A stretch of DNA of 64,000 nt from Psychrobacillus insolitus (GCF_003254155.1 NZ_QKZI01000001.1:186001-250000), one strand, 5' to 3'. Positions 45,330 through 54,465 are shown, counted from the stretch's first letter. Numbers and translations: made by a program. Notes: generated from the letters alone by a model not told the origin.

Positions 45330-45767
45330 ATGAAAGTCTTACTTCAACGTTGTAAAAATGCATCCGTAACAGTCGATGGGGAAGTAACTGGAGCTATTGA
45401 GCACGGTTATGTATTACTTGTCGGTATTGCTGCAACGGATGGCGAAAAAGAAATTAATTATTTAAGTGATAAGATTGCAGGACTTCGCTTGTTTGAGGAT
45501 GAATCAGGGAAGATGAATCTATCTATTGTAGAGAGCGGAGGTTCTATCCTTTCTGTCTCTCAGTTCACGCTTTATGCGGATACGCGTAAAGGGAGAAGAC
45601 CAAGCTTTACAGATGCTGCGCGTCCTGAGTTAGCAAAGCCATTGTGGGAGTTATTCAATCAAAAGCTTCGTGACAAAGGGTTTGTTGTGGAAACAGGTGT
45701 TTTTGGTGCGATGATGGATGTAACTTTTACAAATGATGGTCCTGTAACAATAATGTTAGAAGCATAA
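45330..45767 (+). CDS. dtd: D-aminoacyl-tRNA deacylase
   Basis: 145 aa from ATG 45330 (AAGGGAGTAG site); an in-frame ATG inside relA is rejected. [19 protein letters not shown] and [11 protein letters not shown] (Gly-cis-Pro motif) are diagnostic. Removes D-amino acids from tRNA. 13 bp after relA, the standard Bacillus pair. Confidence 0.96.
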   Translation: MKVLLQRCKNASVTVDGEVTGAIEHGYVLLVGIAATDGEKEINYLSDKIAGLRLFEDESGKMNLSIVESGGSILSVSQFTLYADTRKGRRPSFTDAARPELAKPLWELFNQKLRDKGFVVETGVFGAMMDVTFTNDGPVTIMLEA

Positions 45768-45773
45768 ACAAGT

Positions 45774-45812
45774 AGAAGCATTCCTCTCTTAAGAGGAATG
45801 CTTCTTTTTTTA
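45774..45812 (+). terminator. Terminator of relA-dtd
   Basis: 13-bp perfect stem AGAAGCATTCCTC/GAGGAATGCTTCT, loop of 6, then TTTTTTT. Confidence 0.9.
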
Positions 45813-45849
45813 CAATTTTTTCCGATCTGAGACAAAATAGGTCATGGAA

Positions 45850-45912
45850 GCGACAATACTGCTCTCGAACGCGACAAAAACCAAGTCGAATATGACAAAA
45901 CACGTGTCGAGA
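45850..45912. repeat. Three degenerate 21-bp repeats between dtd and yrvJ
   Basis: Units of exactly 21 bp at 45850, 45871 and 45892, each with (G)CGACA or TGACA near the start and TCGA near the end. The block is closed by a 9-bp inverted repeat TGCTCTCGA/TCGAGAGCA (45860-45868, 45907-45915). The unit length and the TC-x-A...ACA-x-AA pattern resemble the minus strand of the repeat at 39782-40083. Confidence 0.65.
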
Positions 45913-45978
45913 GCAATAATAACAAAAAAATACAGTACCAAAGTCCATAATTGACTTTTAGTACCGCACTTGTTTGTC

Positions 45979-47520
45979 TTAATTTAACTGATCATCGAAA
46001 TAGTCGATAATTCCATTGTAAATGCCATGAGTAGCTTGTTCTCTGAATTTAGCTGTTGTGATGCTACGTTCTTCGTTCGGATTACTTAAATAGCCAAGTT
46101 CTATTAATATCGCAACTTGTTTATTTTCTCTAAGAACTAAATAGTTTCCATGCTGTGCACCGCGGTCACGTATAGAAACCATATCTCCAAGTTCTTTATG
46201 CACATAAGAAGCAAAATTTTGCTGATAACTGTGCATGTAATAAGTAGTAAATCCACTAACGGAACTGTTTTCCACCGCATCATAATGCAGACTTATAAAG
46301 GCATCTGCACCGGCTTGATGTCCTACAGAAATGCGTTTTCGAAGATTAACGTATTCATCTGACTCTCTTGTCATTAATATATGGGCACCAGCAGCTTGTA
46401 ATTTAGACGATAAAAGCTCCGCCGTTATTAGCGTAATGTCTTTCTCATCTGTACCTAAAGCACCAGTTGTACCTCGGTCGTTACCGCCGTGTCCAGCATC
46501 AATAACGATTGTAAGTCCTTCTAAAGTTCCTTTTTTCCTTGCAGGAGATTGCTCTTTTTGAACAGGTGTCTCTACAGAGGAAGTTGTTTCTGTTGCGGAA
46601 GATACTACCCAACTGGCAACATAAGCGGAGGAATTACCACCTAGTGATATTTTGTACCAATCGTTTACTTTGTCTAATACTGTAAATGATTCACCAGCGT
46701 CCACACGTTGAACAACTTCACTACTTGTTTTACTATCTGATCGTAAATTTGTTCCATTGTATAAAATGGTAATAGAACCTTCCATATCAGTTGAGCCTGC
46801 CGATGTAGAACCATCTGTTATATTGCCGTAAAAACTATAAAGCCAACCTCTTTTACCGTTTTCTAATTCAACTTGAACCCAGTTATAATCAGTTGAAAGT
46901 ATAGCGAATTTCTGTCCTTTAGATACTTGTCCAATGTTTTTTGAGGATAAATCTGCTTTTTCTCGAACGTTTAACACATCAACCGAAACAACAAAAACTG
47001 ACTCACTAGAAGTAGATGGAACAGTGGTTGCTTCTTTAGATTGCTGTTCAGTAATGGTCACATATGCTTGGTTTACCCAAGCTTTATTTCCTTGAAATGA
47101 TATTTCGATCCATTCACCTTCTGTTGTAAATGCAGGTAATTTATCACCTTTTTGTAATTGTCCGATTACTGACGAAGAAGTAGAAGGCTCTGTTCGTACG
47201 TTTAAGTTATTCACTTTCGATACAATTTGTTGGTTTTCCATTTGAGTAGACTCGCTTGATGTATACCAACTTGCTACCCAACCAGTTGTATTTCCGTATT
47301 TGACTTGAATCCAATCGTTTTCTTTGCCAATCACTACTAATTGTTCGTTTTTATTAACTGCTCCAATTGTCTCGTAGGTTAGTCCAGGACCAGAACGAAC
47401 TTTCAGTGTAGATACATTGACTGTTACTTCATCTTCTTGTGCATGAACTTCTACCATCGGGATAAGTAGAATGAAGGAAAGTAAAAATAGGGTCATTTTA
47501 TGTAATAATTTATCGGTCAT
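45979..47520 (-). CDS. yrvJ: Exported N-acetylmuramoyl-L-alanine amidase with four SH3b domains
   Basis: 513 aa. Signal peptide MTDKLLHKMTLFLLSFILLI ending near VHAQ. Four bacterial SH3 repeats (about 30-90, 95-155, 168-225, 245-305) marked by LKVRSGPG, LNVRTEPS, LNVREKAD and TNLRSDSK. Amidase_3 catalytic domain from about 335: VIDAGHGGNDRG (His), TDEKD (Glu), FISLHYDA (His) and LIELGYLSNPNEE (catalytic Glu), all zinc or catalytic residues present. Cuts the peptide from wall glycan. RBS TAGGAGGG. Matches B. subtilis yrvJ in position between dtd and hisS. Confidence 0.93.
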   Translation of the reverse strand: MTDKLLHKMTLFLLSFILLIPMVEVHAQEDEVTVNVSTLKVRSGPGLTYETIGAVNKNEQLVVIGKENDWIQVKYGNTTGWVASWYTSSESTQMENQQIVSKVNNLNVRTEPSTSSSVIGQLQKGDKLPAFTTEGEWIEISFQGNKAWVNQAYVTITEQQSKEATTVPSTSSESVFVVSVDVLNVREKADLSSKNIGQVSKGQKFAILSTDYNWVQVELENGKRGWLYSFYGNITDGSTSAGSTDMEGSITILYNGTNLRSDSKTSSEVVQRVDAGESFTVLDKVNDWYKISLGGNSSAYVASWVVSSATETTSSVETPVQKEQSPARKKGTLEGLTIVIDAGHGGNDRGTTGALGTDEKDITLITAELLSSKLQAAGAHILMTRESDEYVNLRKRISVGHQAGADAFISLHYDAVENSSVSGFTTYYMHSYQQNFASYVHKELGDMVSIRDRGAQHGNYLVLRENKQVAILIELGYLSNPNEERSITTAKFREQATHGIYNGIIDYFDDQLN

Positions 47521-47639
47521 CCAATCCCTCCTATATCCATTGTAATAAGAATGACTCCAAATTTCTACCTTTTATTCAAAAAGGTTGACTTATTTCCTTC
47601 CTGTTATTAAGATAAAGTATAATAATATGTAATAAAAAC

Positions 47640-47897
47640 CTATGACCGAAAAAGTAACTGTTCAAACGGATGACAAGAGAGGGAGAGACTTGGCTGTAAT
47701 CTTTCCTACAGACGAACTCAGTGAACAACATTCGTGAGGTTTTTTGTCGAAAAGGTATTCTTTAGTAGGCAAAAACGGAACTGGTCGTTATCCAGAGAAG
47801 AGAGGGTCATTTTTTGACCAACTAGGGTGGAACCGCGGTAGCTTATACAAGCTCTCGTCCCTTGCTATTTTTTAGCAAGGGATGAGGGCTTTTTTAT
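47640..47897 (+). promoter_or_regulatory. T-box riboswitch of hisS-aspS
   Basis: Contains the T-box AGGGTGGAACCGCGG (47824-47838) and a terminator (stem CTCGTCCCTTGCT/AGCAAGGGATGAG, then TTTTTT, to 47897). Stem I base is GGATGAC/GTTATCC (47668-47674, 47793-47799). A 6-bp stem with an 11-nt loop (CTTGGCTGTAA, 47689-47699) lines up with the same element in the alaS leader, which places the specifier codon at CAT (47729-47731), His. Uncharged tRNA-His should stabilise the antiterminator. A candidate -10 TATAAT is at 47618-47623. Confidence 0.93.
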
Positions 47898-47921
47898 TTG
47901 CATTAGAGAGGAGTCCTGAAA

Positions 47922-49220
47922 ATGGATATAAAAGTACCAAGAGGAACACAAGACATTTTGCCTTCAGAGACTGCAAAGTGGCAAGTGGTAGAAGAGTTAA
48001 TAAGAGAAACATGTCGCGTGTATCACTATAAAGAAATTCGCACGCCTATTTTTGAGCACACAGAATTATTTACGAGAAGCGTTGGAGATACTACAGATAT
48101 TGTGCAAAAAGAAATGTACACATTCCAAGATCGTGGCAACCGTTCACTTACGCTTCGTCCAGAAGGAACTGCATCGGCTGTACGTGCCTATGTCGAGCAC
48201 AAAATGTTTGGATATCCAGATCAACCAGTAAAATTATATTATATGGGGCCGATGTTCCGTTACGAAAGACAACAAGCAGGTAGATACCGCCAATTTGTTC
48301 AATTAGGAATTGAAGCAATCGGAAGTGCAGATCCTGCAATTGATGCAGAAGTAATCTCACTTGCAATGGCTCTTTACCAAAAAGCAGGTTTAAAAAAATT
48401 AAAACTAGTAATCAATTCACTGGGAGATACAGAAAGTCGAGTGGCTCATAAAGAAGCATTAGTTAATCATTTTGAACCGCATATTGAAGCTTTTTGCTCA
48501 GATTGTCAAAATAGATTACAAAAAAATCCACTTCGTATATTAGATTGTAAAGTAGATCGCAATAATCCTTTAATGGAAACAGCACCTTCTTTAACAGATT
48601 ATTTAAACGAAGAATCAGCAGCTTACTTTGAACAAGTAAAAGAATACTTAAATATTCTTAACGTCCCATATGAAGTAGATGCTAACTTAGTTCGCGGCCT
48701 TGATTATTACAATCACACGGCATTTGAAATTATGAGCGTTGCAGAAGGCTTTGGTGCCATTACAACTTTAGCTGGTGGTGGAAGATACAATGGTCTAGTT
48801 GAAGAGCTTGGTGGCCCAGCATCGCCTGGTATTGGTTTTGCCATGAGTATTGAGCGATTATTGTTAGCAATTGAAGCAGAAAACAATACGTGGGAAGACT
48901 TGGCTACTCTAGATGTATATGTAATTGCGATGGGGCAAGCTGCTAAGAAAAAAGCAGTTGAACTGACTTATTCATTGCGCCAAAATAACATCACGGCAGA
49001 AATGGATTATTTAGATCGTAAAATGAAATCACAAATGAAATCGGCAGACCGTTTAAAAGCTAAATTTGTCCTTTTAGTAGGGGATGATGAGCTGGAAAAA
49101 CAAAGTGCTATGCTAAAAGATTTATCAACAGGTGAACAACAGCTTGTTCCATTTAACTCGTTACTGGAACAATTGCAAAACAATTTAACAACACAGTTGG
49201 AGGAAGAAAAAAATGACTAG
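47922..49220 (+). CDS. hisS: Histidyl-tRNA synthetase
   Basis: 432 aa class II synthetase. [12 protein letters not shown] at the start, motif 2 [20 protein letters not shown], His motifs [15 protein letters not shown] and [15 protein letters not shown], motif 3 [13 protein letters not shown], and a C-terminal anticodon domain. RBS AGAGGAGTCC. Overlaps aspS by 8 bp. Confidence 0.97.
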   Translation: MDIKVPRGTQDILPSETAKWQVVEELIRETCRVYHYKEIRTPIFEHTELFTRSVGDTTDIVQKEMYTFQDRGNRSLTLRPEGTASAVRAYVEHKMFGYPDQPVKLYYMGPMFRYERQQAGRYRQFVQLGIEAIGSADPAIDAEVISLAMALYQKAGLKKLKLVINSLGDTESRVAHKEALVNHFEPHIEAFCSDCQNRLQKNPLRILDCKVDRNNPLMETAPSLTDYLNEESAAYFEQVKEYLNILNVPYEVDANLVRGLDYYNHTAFEIMSVAEGFGAITTLAGGGRYNGLVEELGGPASPGIGFAMSIERLLLAIEAENNTWEDLATLDVYVIAMGQAAKKKAVELTYSLRQNNITAEMDYLDRKMKSQMKSADRLKAKFVLLVGDDELEKQSAMLKDLSTGEQQLVPFNSLLEQLQNNLTTQLEEEKND

Positions 49221-50973
49221 AACACATACAAGTGGCGAATTAAATGCACAACATATTGGTGAGGAGGTTCAATTAATCGGATGGGTACAAAAACGTAGAG
49301 ATTTAGGCGGATTAATATTCGTAGATGTGAGAGATCGTACTGGTCTAGTGCAAGTTGTCTTTAACCCAGAGTTATCTGAAGAAGCCATTCAAATTGCAGA
49401 CAAACTTCGCAATGAATATATAATCGAAGTGCACGGGAAAGTTATTGAACGTGCAGCAAATCAAGTTAACCCAAATATCGCTTCAGGTGCAATTGAAGTA
49501 CATGTATCAAAAGTCGTTATTATTAATGATGCGAAAAATCCTCCATTTGCAATCGAAAACGAAACAGAAGCTGGAGAAGATGTTCGTTTAAAATATCGTT
49601 ATTTAGATTTAAGAAGACCGGTAATGTACGACACATTTAAAATGCGTTCAGACATTACAAAAACAGTTAGACGTTTCTTAGATGACGAAGGATTTTTAGA
49701 AGTAGAAACACCGATTCTTACGAAATCTACACCAGAAGGAGCTCGTGATTATTTAGTTCCTAGCCGTGTACATGATGGAGAATTTTATGCATTACCACAA
49801 TCACCACAATTATTTAAACAAATGTTGATGGTAGCTGGATTTGAAAAATATTATCAAATTGCTCGATGCTTCCGTGATGAAGATTTACGTGCTGATCGTC
49901 AGCCAGAATTTACACAAATCGATATGGAAATGAGTTTCCTATCTATGGATGATATTTTGGAAATGAATGAACGCATGATGAAAAAAATCATGAAAGATGT
50001 AAAAGGCGTGGATGTAACAATACCTTTCAATCGTATGAACTATGATGAAGCTATTGCTCGATTCGGTTCAGATAAACCAGATGTTCGATTTGGTTTAGAG
50101 TTAGTGGACCTATTTGAAGCTGTTAAAGATAGCGAATTTAAAGTATTTGCTCAAGCAATTGAAAGTGGCGGACAAGTAAAAGGAATTAATGTAAAAGGAG
50201 CAGCTGAAAACTACTCACGTAAAGATATGGATGCTTTAGGAGAATTTGCTGGCGTTTACGGAGCAAAAGGTCTTGCTTGGTTAAAAGTAGATGCAGAAGG
50301 TCTTAAAGGCCCTATCGCTAAATTCTTTGAAGGTGAAGCAGCAACTAGCTTGATAAGTACATTAGAAGCATCTGAAGGAGACTTGTTAATATTTGTTGCA
50401 GACAAAAAATCAGTTGTAGCAGATACATTAGGAGCACTTCGTTTAAAACTTGGGAAAGAACTTGAATTAATCGATGAAAGTCGCTTTGAATTCTTATGGG
50501 TTGTTAACTGGCCATTATTTGAATACGACGAAAAAGAAGGTCGTTTCTACGCTGCCCATCATCCGTTCACAAGACCGTTTGACGAGGATCTTCCGTTAAT
50601 GGAAACAGATCCAAGTAAAGTTCGCGCACAAGCGTACGATCTAGTATTAAATGGTTATGAGTTAGGCGGAGGATCGTTACGTATTTATTCACGTAATGTG
50701 CAAGAAAAAATGTTCGAAATTCTTGGATTCTCTGATGAAGAAGCAAAAGCTCAATTTGGTTTCTTAATGGAAGCATTTGAGTACGGAACTCCTCCACATG
50801 GTGGTGTTGCATTTGGTTTAGACCGTTTAGTTATGTTACTAACAGGTAGCACAAACTTACGTGATACAATCGCTTTCCCTAAAACTGCGAGTGCTAGTGA
50901 CTTGTTAACGCAAGCTCCAAGCGCAGTTTCAGATGCACAGTTAGAAGAATTAAGTTTAAGACTTAGAAAATAA
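49213..50973 (+). CDS. aspS: Aspartyl-tRNA synthetase
   Basis: 586 aa, bacterial-type with anticodon OB domain (1-105: [20 protein letters not shown]), class II core ([20 protein letters not shown] motif 2; [15 protein letters not shown] motif 3) and the inserted GAD domain (about 290-420). RBS GGAGGAAG lies inside hisS. Under the same T-box leader. Confidence 0.97.
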   Translation: MTRTHTSGELNAQHIGEEVQLIGWVQKRRDLGGLIFVDVRDRTGLVQVVFNPELSEEAIQIADKLRNEYIIEVHGKVIERAANQVNPNIASGAIEVHVSKVVIINDAKNPPFAIENETEAGEDVRLKYRYLDLRRPVMYDTFKMRSDITKTVRRFLDDEGFLEVETPILTKSTPEGARDYLVPSRVHDGEFYALPQSPQLFKQMLMVAGFEKYYQIARCFRDEDLRADRQPEFTQIDMEMSFLSMDDILEMNERMMKKIMKDVKGVDVTIPFNRMNYDEAIARFGSDKPDVRFGLELVDLFEAVKDSEFKVFAQAIESGGQVKGINVKGAAENYSRKDMDALGEFAGVYGAKGLAWLKVDAEGLKGPIAKFFEGEAATSLISTLEASEGDLLIFVADKKSVVADTLGALRLKLGKELELIDESRFEFLWVVNWPLFEYDEKEGRFYAAHHPFTRPFDEDLPLMETDPSKVRAQAYDLVLNGYELGGGSLRIYSRNVQEKMFEILGFSDEEAKAQFGFLMEAFEYGTPPHGGVAFGLDRLVMLLTGSTNLRDTIAFPKTASASDLLTQAPSAVSDAQLEELSLRLRK

Positions 50974-50992
50974 TGGTGTGTTTTATAAGAGA

Positions 50993-51033
50993 GGAGTTAT
51001 CCCAAAGTAATTTTGGGGTGGCTCTTTTTTTGT
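50993..51033 (+). terminator. Terminator of hisS-aspS
   Basis: GAG-TTATCCCAAA pairs with TTTTGGGGTGGCTC, followed by TTTTTTT. Confidence 0.82.
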
Positions 51034-51047
51034 AGATTAAGAAAGCA

Positions 51048-51125
51048 TGAGAATTTCACCGACTTGGAACACGAGATACACGATTATTTTTAGATTGCTT
51101 TGACCAGTTTTTTTAGCTCAAACCA
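51048..51125. repeat. Dispersed intergenic repeat, copy 2
   Basis: TGAGAATTTCACCGACTTGG...ACGATTATTTTTAGATTGC...CAGTTTTTTTAGCTCA. Aligns along its length with 26781-26868, roughly three bases in four identical by eye, same orientation relative to the + strand. In both places it directly follows a terminator. Confidence 0.7.
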
Positions 51126-51210
51126 TTCCTCTTTTGAGGTTTCATAATAAAAAAAGGACTGCATTCATATACTTTAATGGGAATTAAGTAGAAGGGTGGA
51201 GTTCATCAAT

Positions 51211-51474
51211 ATGGAAAAAGCATTGTTACTGATCATTATGTTAAGACTGCTTTCAGGAAGCATCGAGTTAACAGCGGCCATGTTTATGATGAAATACAAT
51301 GATTTAGAAAAAGCTTTTTATATTAATACATTATTAGCCTTAGTAGGACCAATAATTTTAGTTGTTACCACAGGACTAGCGTTAACTGGACTAACAGAAA
51401 AGATCTCTATCACGAGGATGGTCTGTCTCTTCAGTGGAATTATCCTTATTTTGTATAGTTTAAGGTCTAATTAA
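51211..51474 (+). CDS. DUF2619 (YqhV-like) small membrane protein
   Basis: 87 aa from ATG 51211 (AAGGGTGGAG upstream); a GTG five codons earlier overlaps that site. Three hydrophobic helices: KALLLIIMLRLLSGSIELTA, ALVGPIILVVTTGLALTGL and MVCLFSGIILILYSL. RLLSGxxELxAA is the family-like signature. Function unknown; in B. subtilis the YqhV gene is elsewhere, near spoIIIA. Confidence 0.75.
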   Translation: MEKALLLIIMLRLLSGSIELTAAMFMMKYNDLEKAFYINTLLALVGPIILVVTTGLALTGLTEKISITRMVCLFSGIILILYSLRSN

Positions 51475-51563
51475 TGTACATAAAACGCCGTTAGGATTTC
51501 ACTTTTGAGATTAAAATGATTGCAAACTAATCAGAATAATTGAAAAATAACAATTTGAAACTA

Positions 51564-51592
51564 TTGATGTTTTTGAAATCGTATGCTATTAT
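51564..51592 (+). promoter_or_regulatory. SigA promoter of 6S RNA
   Basis: TTGATG (51564-51569), exactly 17 nt, TATTAT (51587-51592). It places the transcription start at about 51599-51600, right at the 6S RNA 5' end. Confidence 0.8.
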
Positions 51593-51599
51593 ACAAGTA

Positions 51600-51786
51600 A
51601 TACGAATCCTGATGTGTTCGCTACATGCCAATCAGTTTTGACCGAACAATTATATCGTCGGGAGTCTAACTTTTATAATGAATGACATGCCTTAACAGGA
51701 CGTCAAAAGTTATAAAGAGGACACCCACCTGCAAATTGCGGGTTCAAAACGATAAGCTCTATGGACGGCACGATTGGGATTCGTTC
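51600..51786 (+). ncRNA. ssrS: 6S RNA (SsrS/BsrA type)
   Basis: Starts with ACGAATCCTGATGTGTTCGC, close to the B. subtilis 6S-1 start, and ends with ATTGGGATTCGT, which pairs with the 5' end (CGAATCC/GGATTCG). Internal complementary arms (TCTAACTTTTATAA near 51666 with TTATAAAG near 51711) leave a central region as in 6S RNA. Lies between aspS and tcdA, the site of bsrA in B. subtilis. Binds SigA-RNA polymerase in stationary phase. Confidence 0.92.
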
Positions 51787-51802
51787 TAAAATCATTAATA
51801 TA

Positions 51803-51832
51803 CCTCTAGCATTTTTTGCTAGAGGTTTTTTG
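51803..51832 (+). terminator. Terminator of 6S RNA
   Basis: CCTCTAGC/GCTAGAGG with a 7-nt loop, followed by TTTTTT. Confidence 0.92.
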
Positions 51833-51915
51833 TGGGATTAATTCCAACTAATTTGATATAATTAAATGATTAGGCGTTTAAGCGCCGAGTTGTATTTGAT
51901 ATGGAGTGTTTAGAG

Positions 51916-52677
51916 ATGTTACATCAATTTTCTAGAAATGAACTAGCTATAGGTACAGAAGGCATTGATTTATTAAAAAATACGACGGTAGCCATTTTAG
52001 GTGTTGGTGGAGTGGGATCGTTTGCTGCGGAAGCATGTGCTAGAAGTGGAGTAGGTCGAATTATCTTAGTCGATAAAGACAATGTGGATATAACGAATAT
52101 TAATCGTCAATTAGTAGCGTATATGTCGACTATAGGTCGCTCTAAATCAGCAGTTATGAAAGAGCGTATTGCAGACATTAACCCGGATTGTGAAGTAACG
52201 GATATGCATATGTTTTATACAGAAGAAACATATGAACAATTTTTTGCGATGAATATTGACTATGTCATCGATGCATCGGATACGATTATTTACAAAATTC
52301 ATCTGATGAAAGAATGTCTAAAACGTGGGATTAAAATTATTTCAAGTATGGGTGCTGCAAATAAAACGGATCCAACTCGATTTAAAATTGTGGATATTTC
52401 CAAAACACATACAGATCCTCTTGCCAAAATAATTCGTACAAAATTGCGTAAAGAAGACCGTATTACAAAAGGAATTCCTGTTGTATTTTCAGACGAAAGT
52501 CCAATCGTTGTTCGTGAAGATGTAGTCGGAACAGTTGGGAAGCCAGATGCAACTATTCGAAAAGCGAAAATGCCTCCATCATCTAATGCATTTGTTCCAT
52601 CAACAGTTGGTTTAATCTGTGCAAGTTGGGTAATAAATGACATAACGAAAGAAATTCATATCAATCGAGTGCAATAG
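51916..52677 (+). CDS. tcdA: tRNA t6A dehydratase TcdA (YrvM)
   Basis: 253 aa from ATG 51916 (TGGAGTG 9 nt upstream); the ATG five codons earlier lacks a site. E1/ThiF-like fold with HQFSRNELAIGTEGIDLL, nucleotide-binding AILGVGGVGSFAAEACARSG, DKDNVDITNINRQLVA and KADR-like KEDRITKGIPVVFSDE. Converts t6A37 to the cyclic form in tRNA. Conserved neighbour of 6S RNA and rarA. Confidence 0.94.
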   Translation: MLHQFSRNELAIGTEGIDLLKNTTVAILGVGGVGSFAAEACARSGVGRIILVDKDNVDITNINRQLVAYMSTIGRSKSAVMKERIADINPDCEVTDMHMFYTEETYEQFFAMNIDYVIDASDTIIYKIHLMKECLKRGIKIISSMGAANKTDPTRFKIVDISKTHTDPLAKIIRTKLRKEDRITKGIPVVFSDESPIVVREDVVGTVGKPDATIRKAKMPPSSNAFVPSTVGLICASWVINDITKEIHINRVQ

Positions 52678-52743
52678 GACTGGAAGTTTTCAATGATATA
52701 TCCTATGCTATAATAACAATACCTAATAAAGGAGTGTATGAAA

Positions 52744-52938
52744 ATGACTGAAACAACTAATCAAGAAGAACCAAAAAAGAAAATGACATTACAAGAAGCT
52801 GTACAACAAAAACTTGAAGCTAAGAGAAATCAAGCATCAGGTGGAAAAAACCAAGCTGCTGGGCAAGATTCAAGTAAAAAGATGAAAAGTCAAATGACTA
52901 AAAAAGTAAGTAACACAAGACGTAAAATGGGCGTATAA
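52744..52938 (+). CDS. Small Lys/Gln-rich hypothetical protein
   Basis: 64 aa from ATG 52744 (AAAGGAG site at proper distance; an ATG two codons earlier is too close to it). Very polar and basic: KKKMTLQEAVQQKLEAKR, then a Gly/Ala/Gln linker and SSKKMKSQMTKKVSNTRRKM. No membrane segment, no Cys. An extended -10 TGCTATAAT (TATAAT 52709-52714) precedes it, and a shared terminator follows, so it is a separate expressed unit. I do not recognise the family; a nucleic-acid-binding peptide is possible. Confidence 0.72.
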   Translation: MTETTNQEEPKKKMTLQEAVQQKLEAKRNQASGGKNQAAGQDSSKKMKSQMTKKVSNTRRKMGV

Positions 52939-52970
52939 GTTTAACCCTTTACAAAAGGCATGAAAAGAAA

Positions 52971-53007
52971 AATCCAGTCTAGCATTTGCTAAGACTGGAT
53001 TTTTTTC
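52971..53007. terminator. Bidirectional terminator between the small gene and rarA
   Basis: AATCCAGTC-T-AGCA and TGCT-A-AGACTGGATT form a long stem flanked by A-run on the left and TTTTTT on the right, so it serves both convergent genes. Confidence 0.88.
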
Positions 53008-53011
53008 ATGA

Positions 53012-54298
53012 TTATTTTTCCGTTTTAAATTTCTCAAGTCGTTTATAAATAGCTGCCAGTCGTTTCTCTTCACCAGCTTCAATCGGTTCATAATACTTCG
53101 TACCAATTAAATTATCTGGTAAATATGTTTGATTGACCCAGCCACCAAATGTCCCAACTTTATGATTATGTGGATAAATATAACCCTCGTGTCCTAAATC
53201 TTTTGCACCTGCATAATGAGTGTCTTTTAAATGACTAGGAATAGCGCCAGTTTTTCCTTGGTGAATACTCGCCATTGCAGCATCTAATGCAGCGTAGGCA
53301 GAATTGGATTTTTCGGATAAACACATAAGAACAACCGCGTTTGCTAACGGAATACGTGCTTCAGGTAACCCAAGTCTTTCTGCTGATTGAATAGCAGCAA
53401 GCACTTGAGGTCCTACAGAAGGGTTTGCCAGTCCGATATCTTCATAACTCATGACAAGAAGTCTTCTCGAAACAGCGACGAGGTCACCGTTTTCAAGTAA
53501 GTGAGCTAAATAATACAAAGCTGCATCCGTGTCACTACCACGAACAGATTTCTGTAACGCAGATAAGAGATTATAATAATGTGATCCTTTTTTATCTCCA
53601 AAAACACCAACACGGTCCACTAAGCTATTCACTAATGCATCTTCTACTATTGTAATGCCATCTTCTTCAGAACTTGCAAAAACGGTAGATTCTAATAGAG
53701 TGAGCGCTTTTCGTGCATCGCCATTTGCCGCATCGGCCATTTTTTTACGTTGCTCATCTGTAATAGCGATTTTCATCTTGCCGAGGCCTTTAACTGGATC
53801 TAGCAAAGCTCTTTGAAGCAAAACATCAATGTCTTCACTTGTTAAACGCGTTAATTGTTTGATCTCCCCACAACGAGAACGAATAGCGGGATTTACATCG
53901 TGAAATGGATTTTCTGTTGTTGCTCCTATTAAAATAATAGAGCCGTTTTCTACATGTGGTAACAGTGTATCTTGTTGCAATTTATTAAAGCGATGAATTT
54001 CATCTAAAAATAAGATGACTTTTCCAGTAATACGGGCATCTGCTACCACATCTTCTACATCTTTTTTTCCTGCTTTTGTCGCGTTTAGTGCAACGAAAGG
54101 AAGCTTAGTTGTTCCAGCAATGGCAAAAGCAAGTGATGTTTTCCCAACTCCTGGATCTCCGTATAAGAGCATGGACGGGACATGTCCATTTTGGATCATT
54201 TTATACATTGCTGTATCTTTGCCGATCACATGTTTTTGTCCAGCAATTTCATCTATTGTTTGAGGTCTCATGCGATATGCTAATGGTTCATTGCTCAA
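53012..54298 (-). CDS. rarA: Replication-associated recombination protein RarA (YrvN)
   Basis: 428 aa from TTG 54298 (AAGGAGAGATC site). AAA+ clamp-loader-like: MRPQTIDEIAGQKHVIG, Walker A YGDPGVGKTS, Walker B VILFLDEIHRFNKLQQD, sensor LIGATTENPFHDVNPAIRSR, then the MgsA C-terminal domain (GSDTDAALYYLAHLLENGD, MSYEDIGLANP). Acts at stalled replication forks. Divergent from cymR. Confidence 0.96.
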   Translation of the reverse strand: MSNEPLAYRMRPQTIDEIAGQKHVIGKDTAMYKMIQNGHVPSMLLYGDPGVGKTSLAFAIAGTTKLPFVALNATKAGKKDVEDVVADARITGKVILFLDEIHRFNKLQQDTLLPHVENGSIILIGATTENPFHDVNPAIRSRCGEIKQLTRLTSEDIDVLLQRALLDPVKGLGKMKIAITDEQRKKMADAANGDARKALTLLESTVFASSEEDGITIVEDALVNSLVDRVGVFGDKKGSHYYNLLSALQKSVRGSDTDAALYYLAHLLENGDLVAVSRRLLVMSYEDIGLANPSVGPQVLAAIQSAERLGLPEARIPLANAVVLMCLSEKSNSAYAALDAAMASIHQGKTGAIPSHLKDTHYAGAKDLGHEGYIYPHNHKVGTFGGWVNQTYLPDNLIGTKYYEPIEAGEEKRLAAIYKRLEKFKTEK

Positions 54299-54318
54299 AA
54301 TGATCTCTCCTTATTCAT

Positions 54319-54366
54319 GTCTAGACTCCAGCGCTTATGCCCCTCTGTGCAGAGATAGGCGCTTCC
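54319..54366. repeat. Fragment of a Bacillaceae-type palindromic repeat
   Basis: GTCTAGACTCCAGCGCTTAT...ATAGGCGCTTCC. It starts like the TCTAGCTCCAGCGCC repeat seen between many Bacillus genes. It folds as AGCGCTTAT/ATAGGCGCT (54330-54338, 54355-54363) with an inner CTCTG/CAGAG stem. It sits in the rarA leader/promoter region. Confidence 0.6.
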
Positions 54367-54413
54367 GATTTTGTTATGAATTCAAACATCTGTTCTTTAA
54401 TTATATCGAACTA

Positions 54414-54465
54414 TAACGAAAAAGTCATTTTGAAGTCGTTATAACATGTAATTATGCTATACTAG
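54414..54465 (+). promoter_or_regulatory. cymR promoter with inverted repeat
   Basis: TGC-TATACT (extended -10, TATACT at 54460-54465). Upstream is an 8-bp inverted repeat TATAACGA (54414-54421) / TCGTTATA (54438-54445) spaced by 16 bp, whose right arm covers the expected -35 position. A candidate operator, possibly for CymR itself. Confidence 0.5.

Noticed and set aside
47711-47713. GAC as Asp specifier codon of the hisS-aspS T-box
   Set aside because: Alignment with the alaS leader places the specifier 16-18 nt further on, at CAT; kept only as an alternative.
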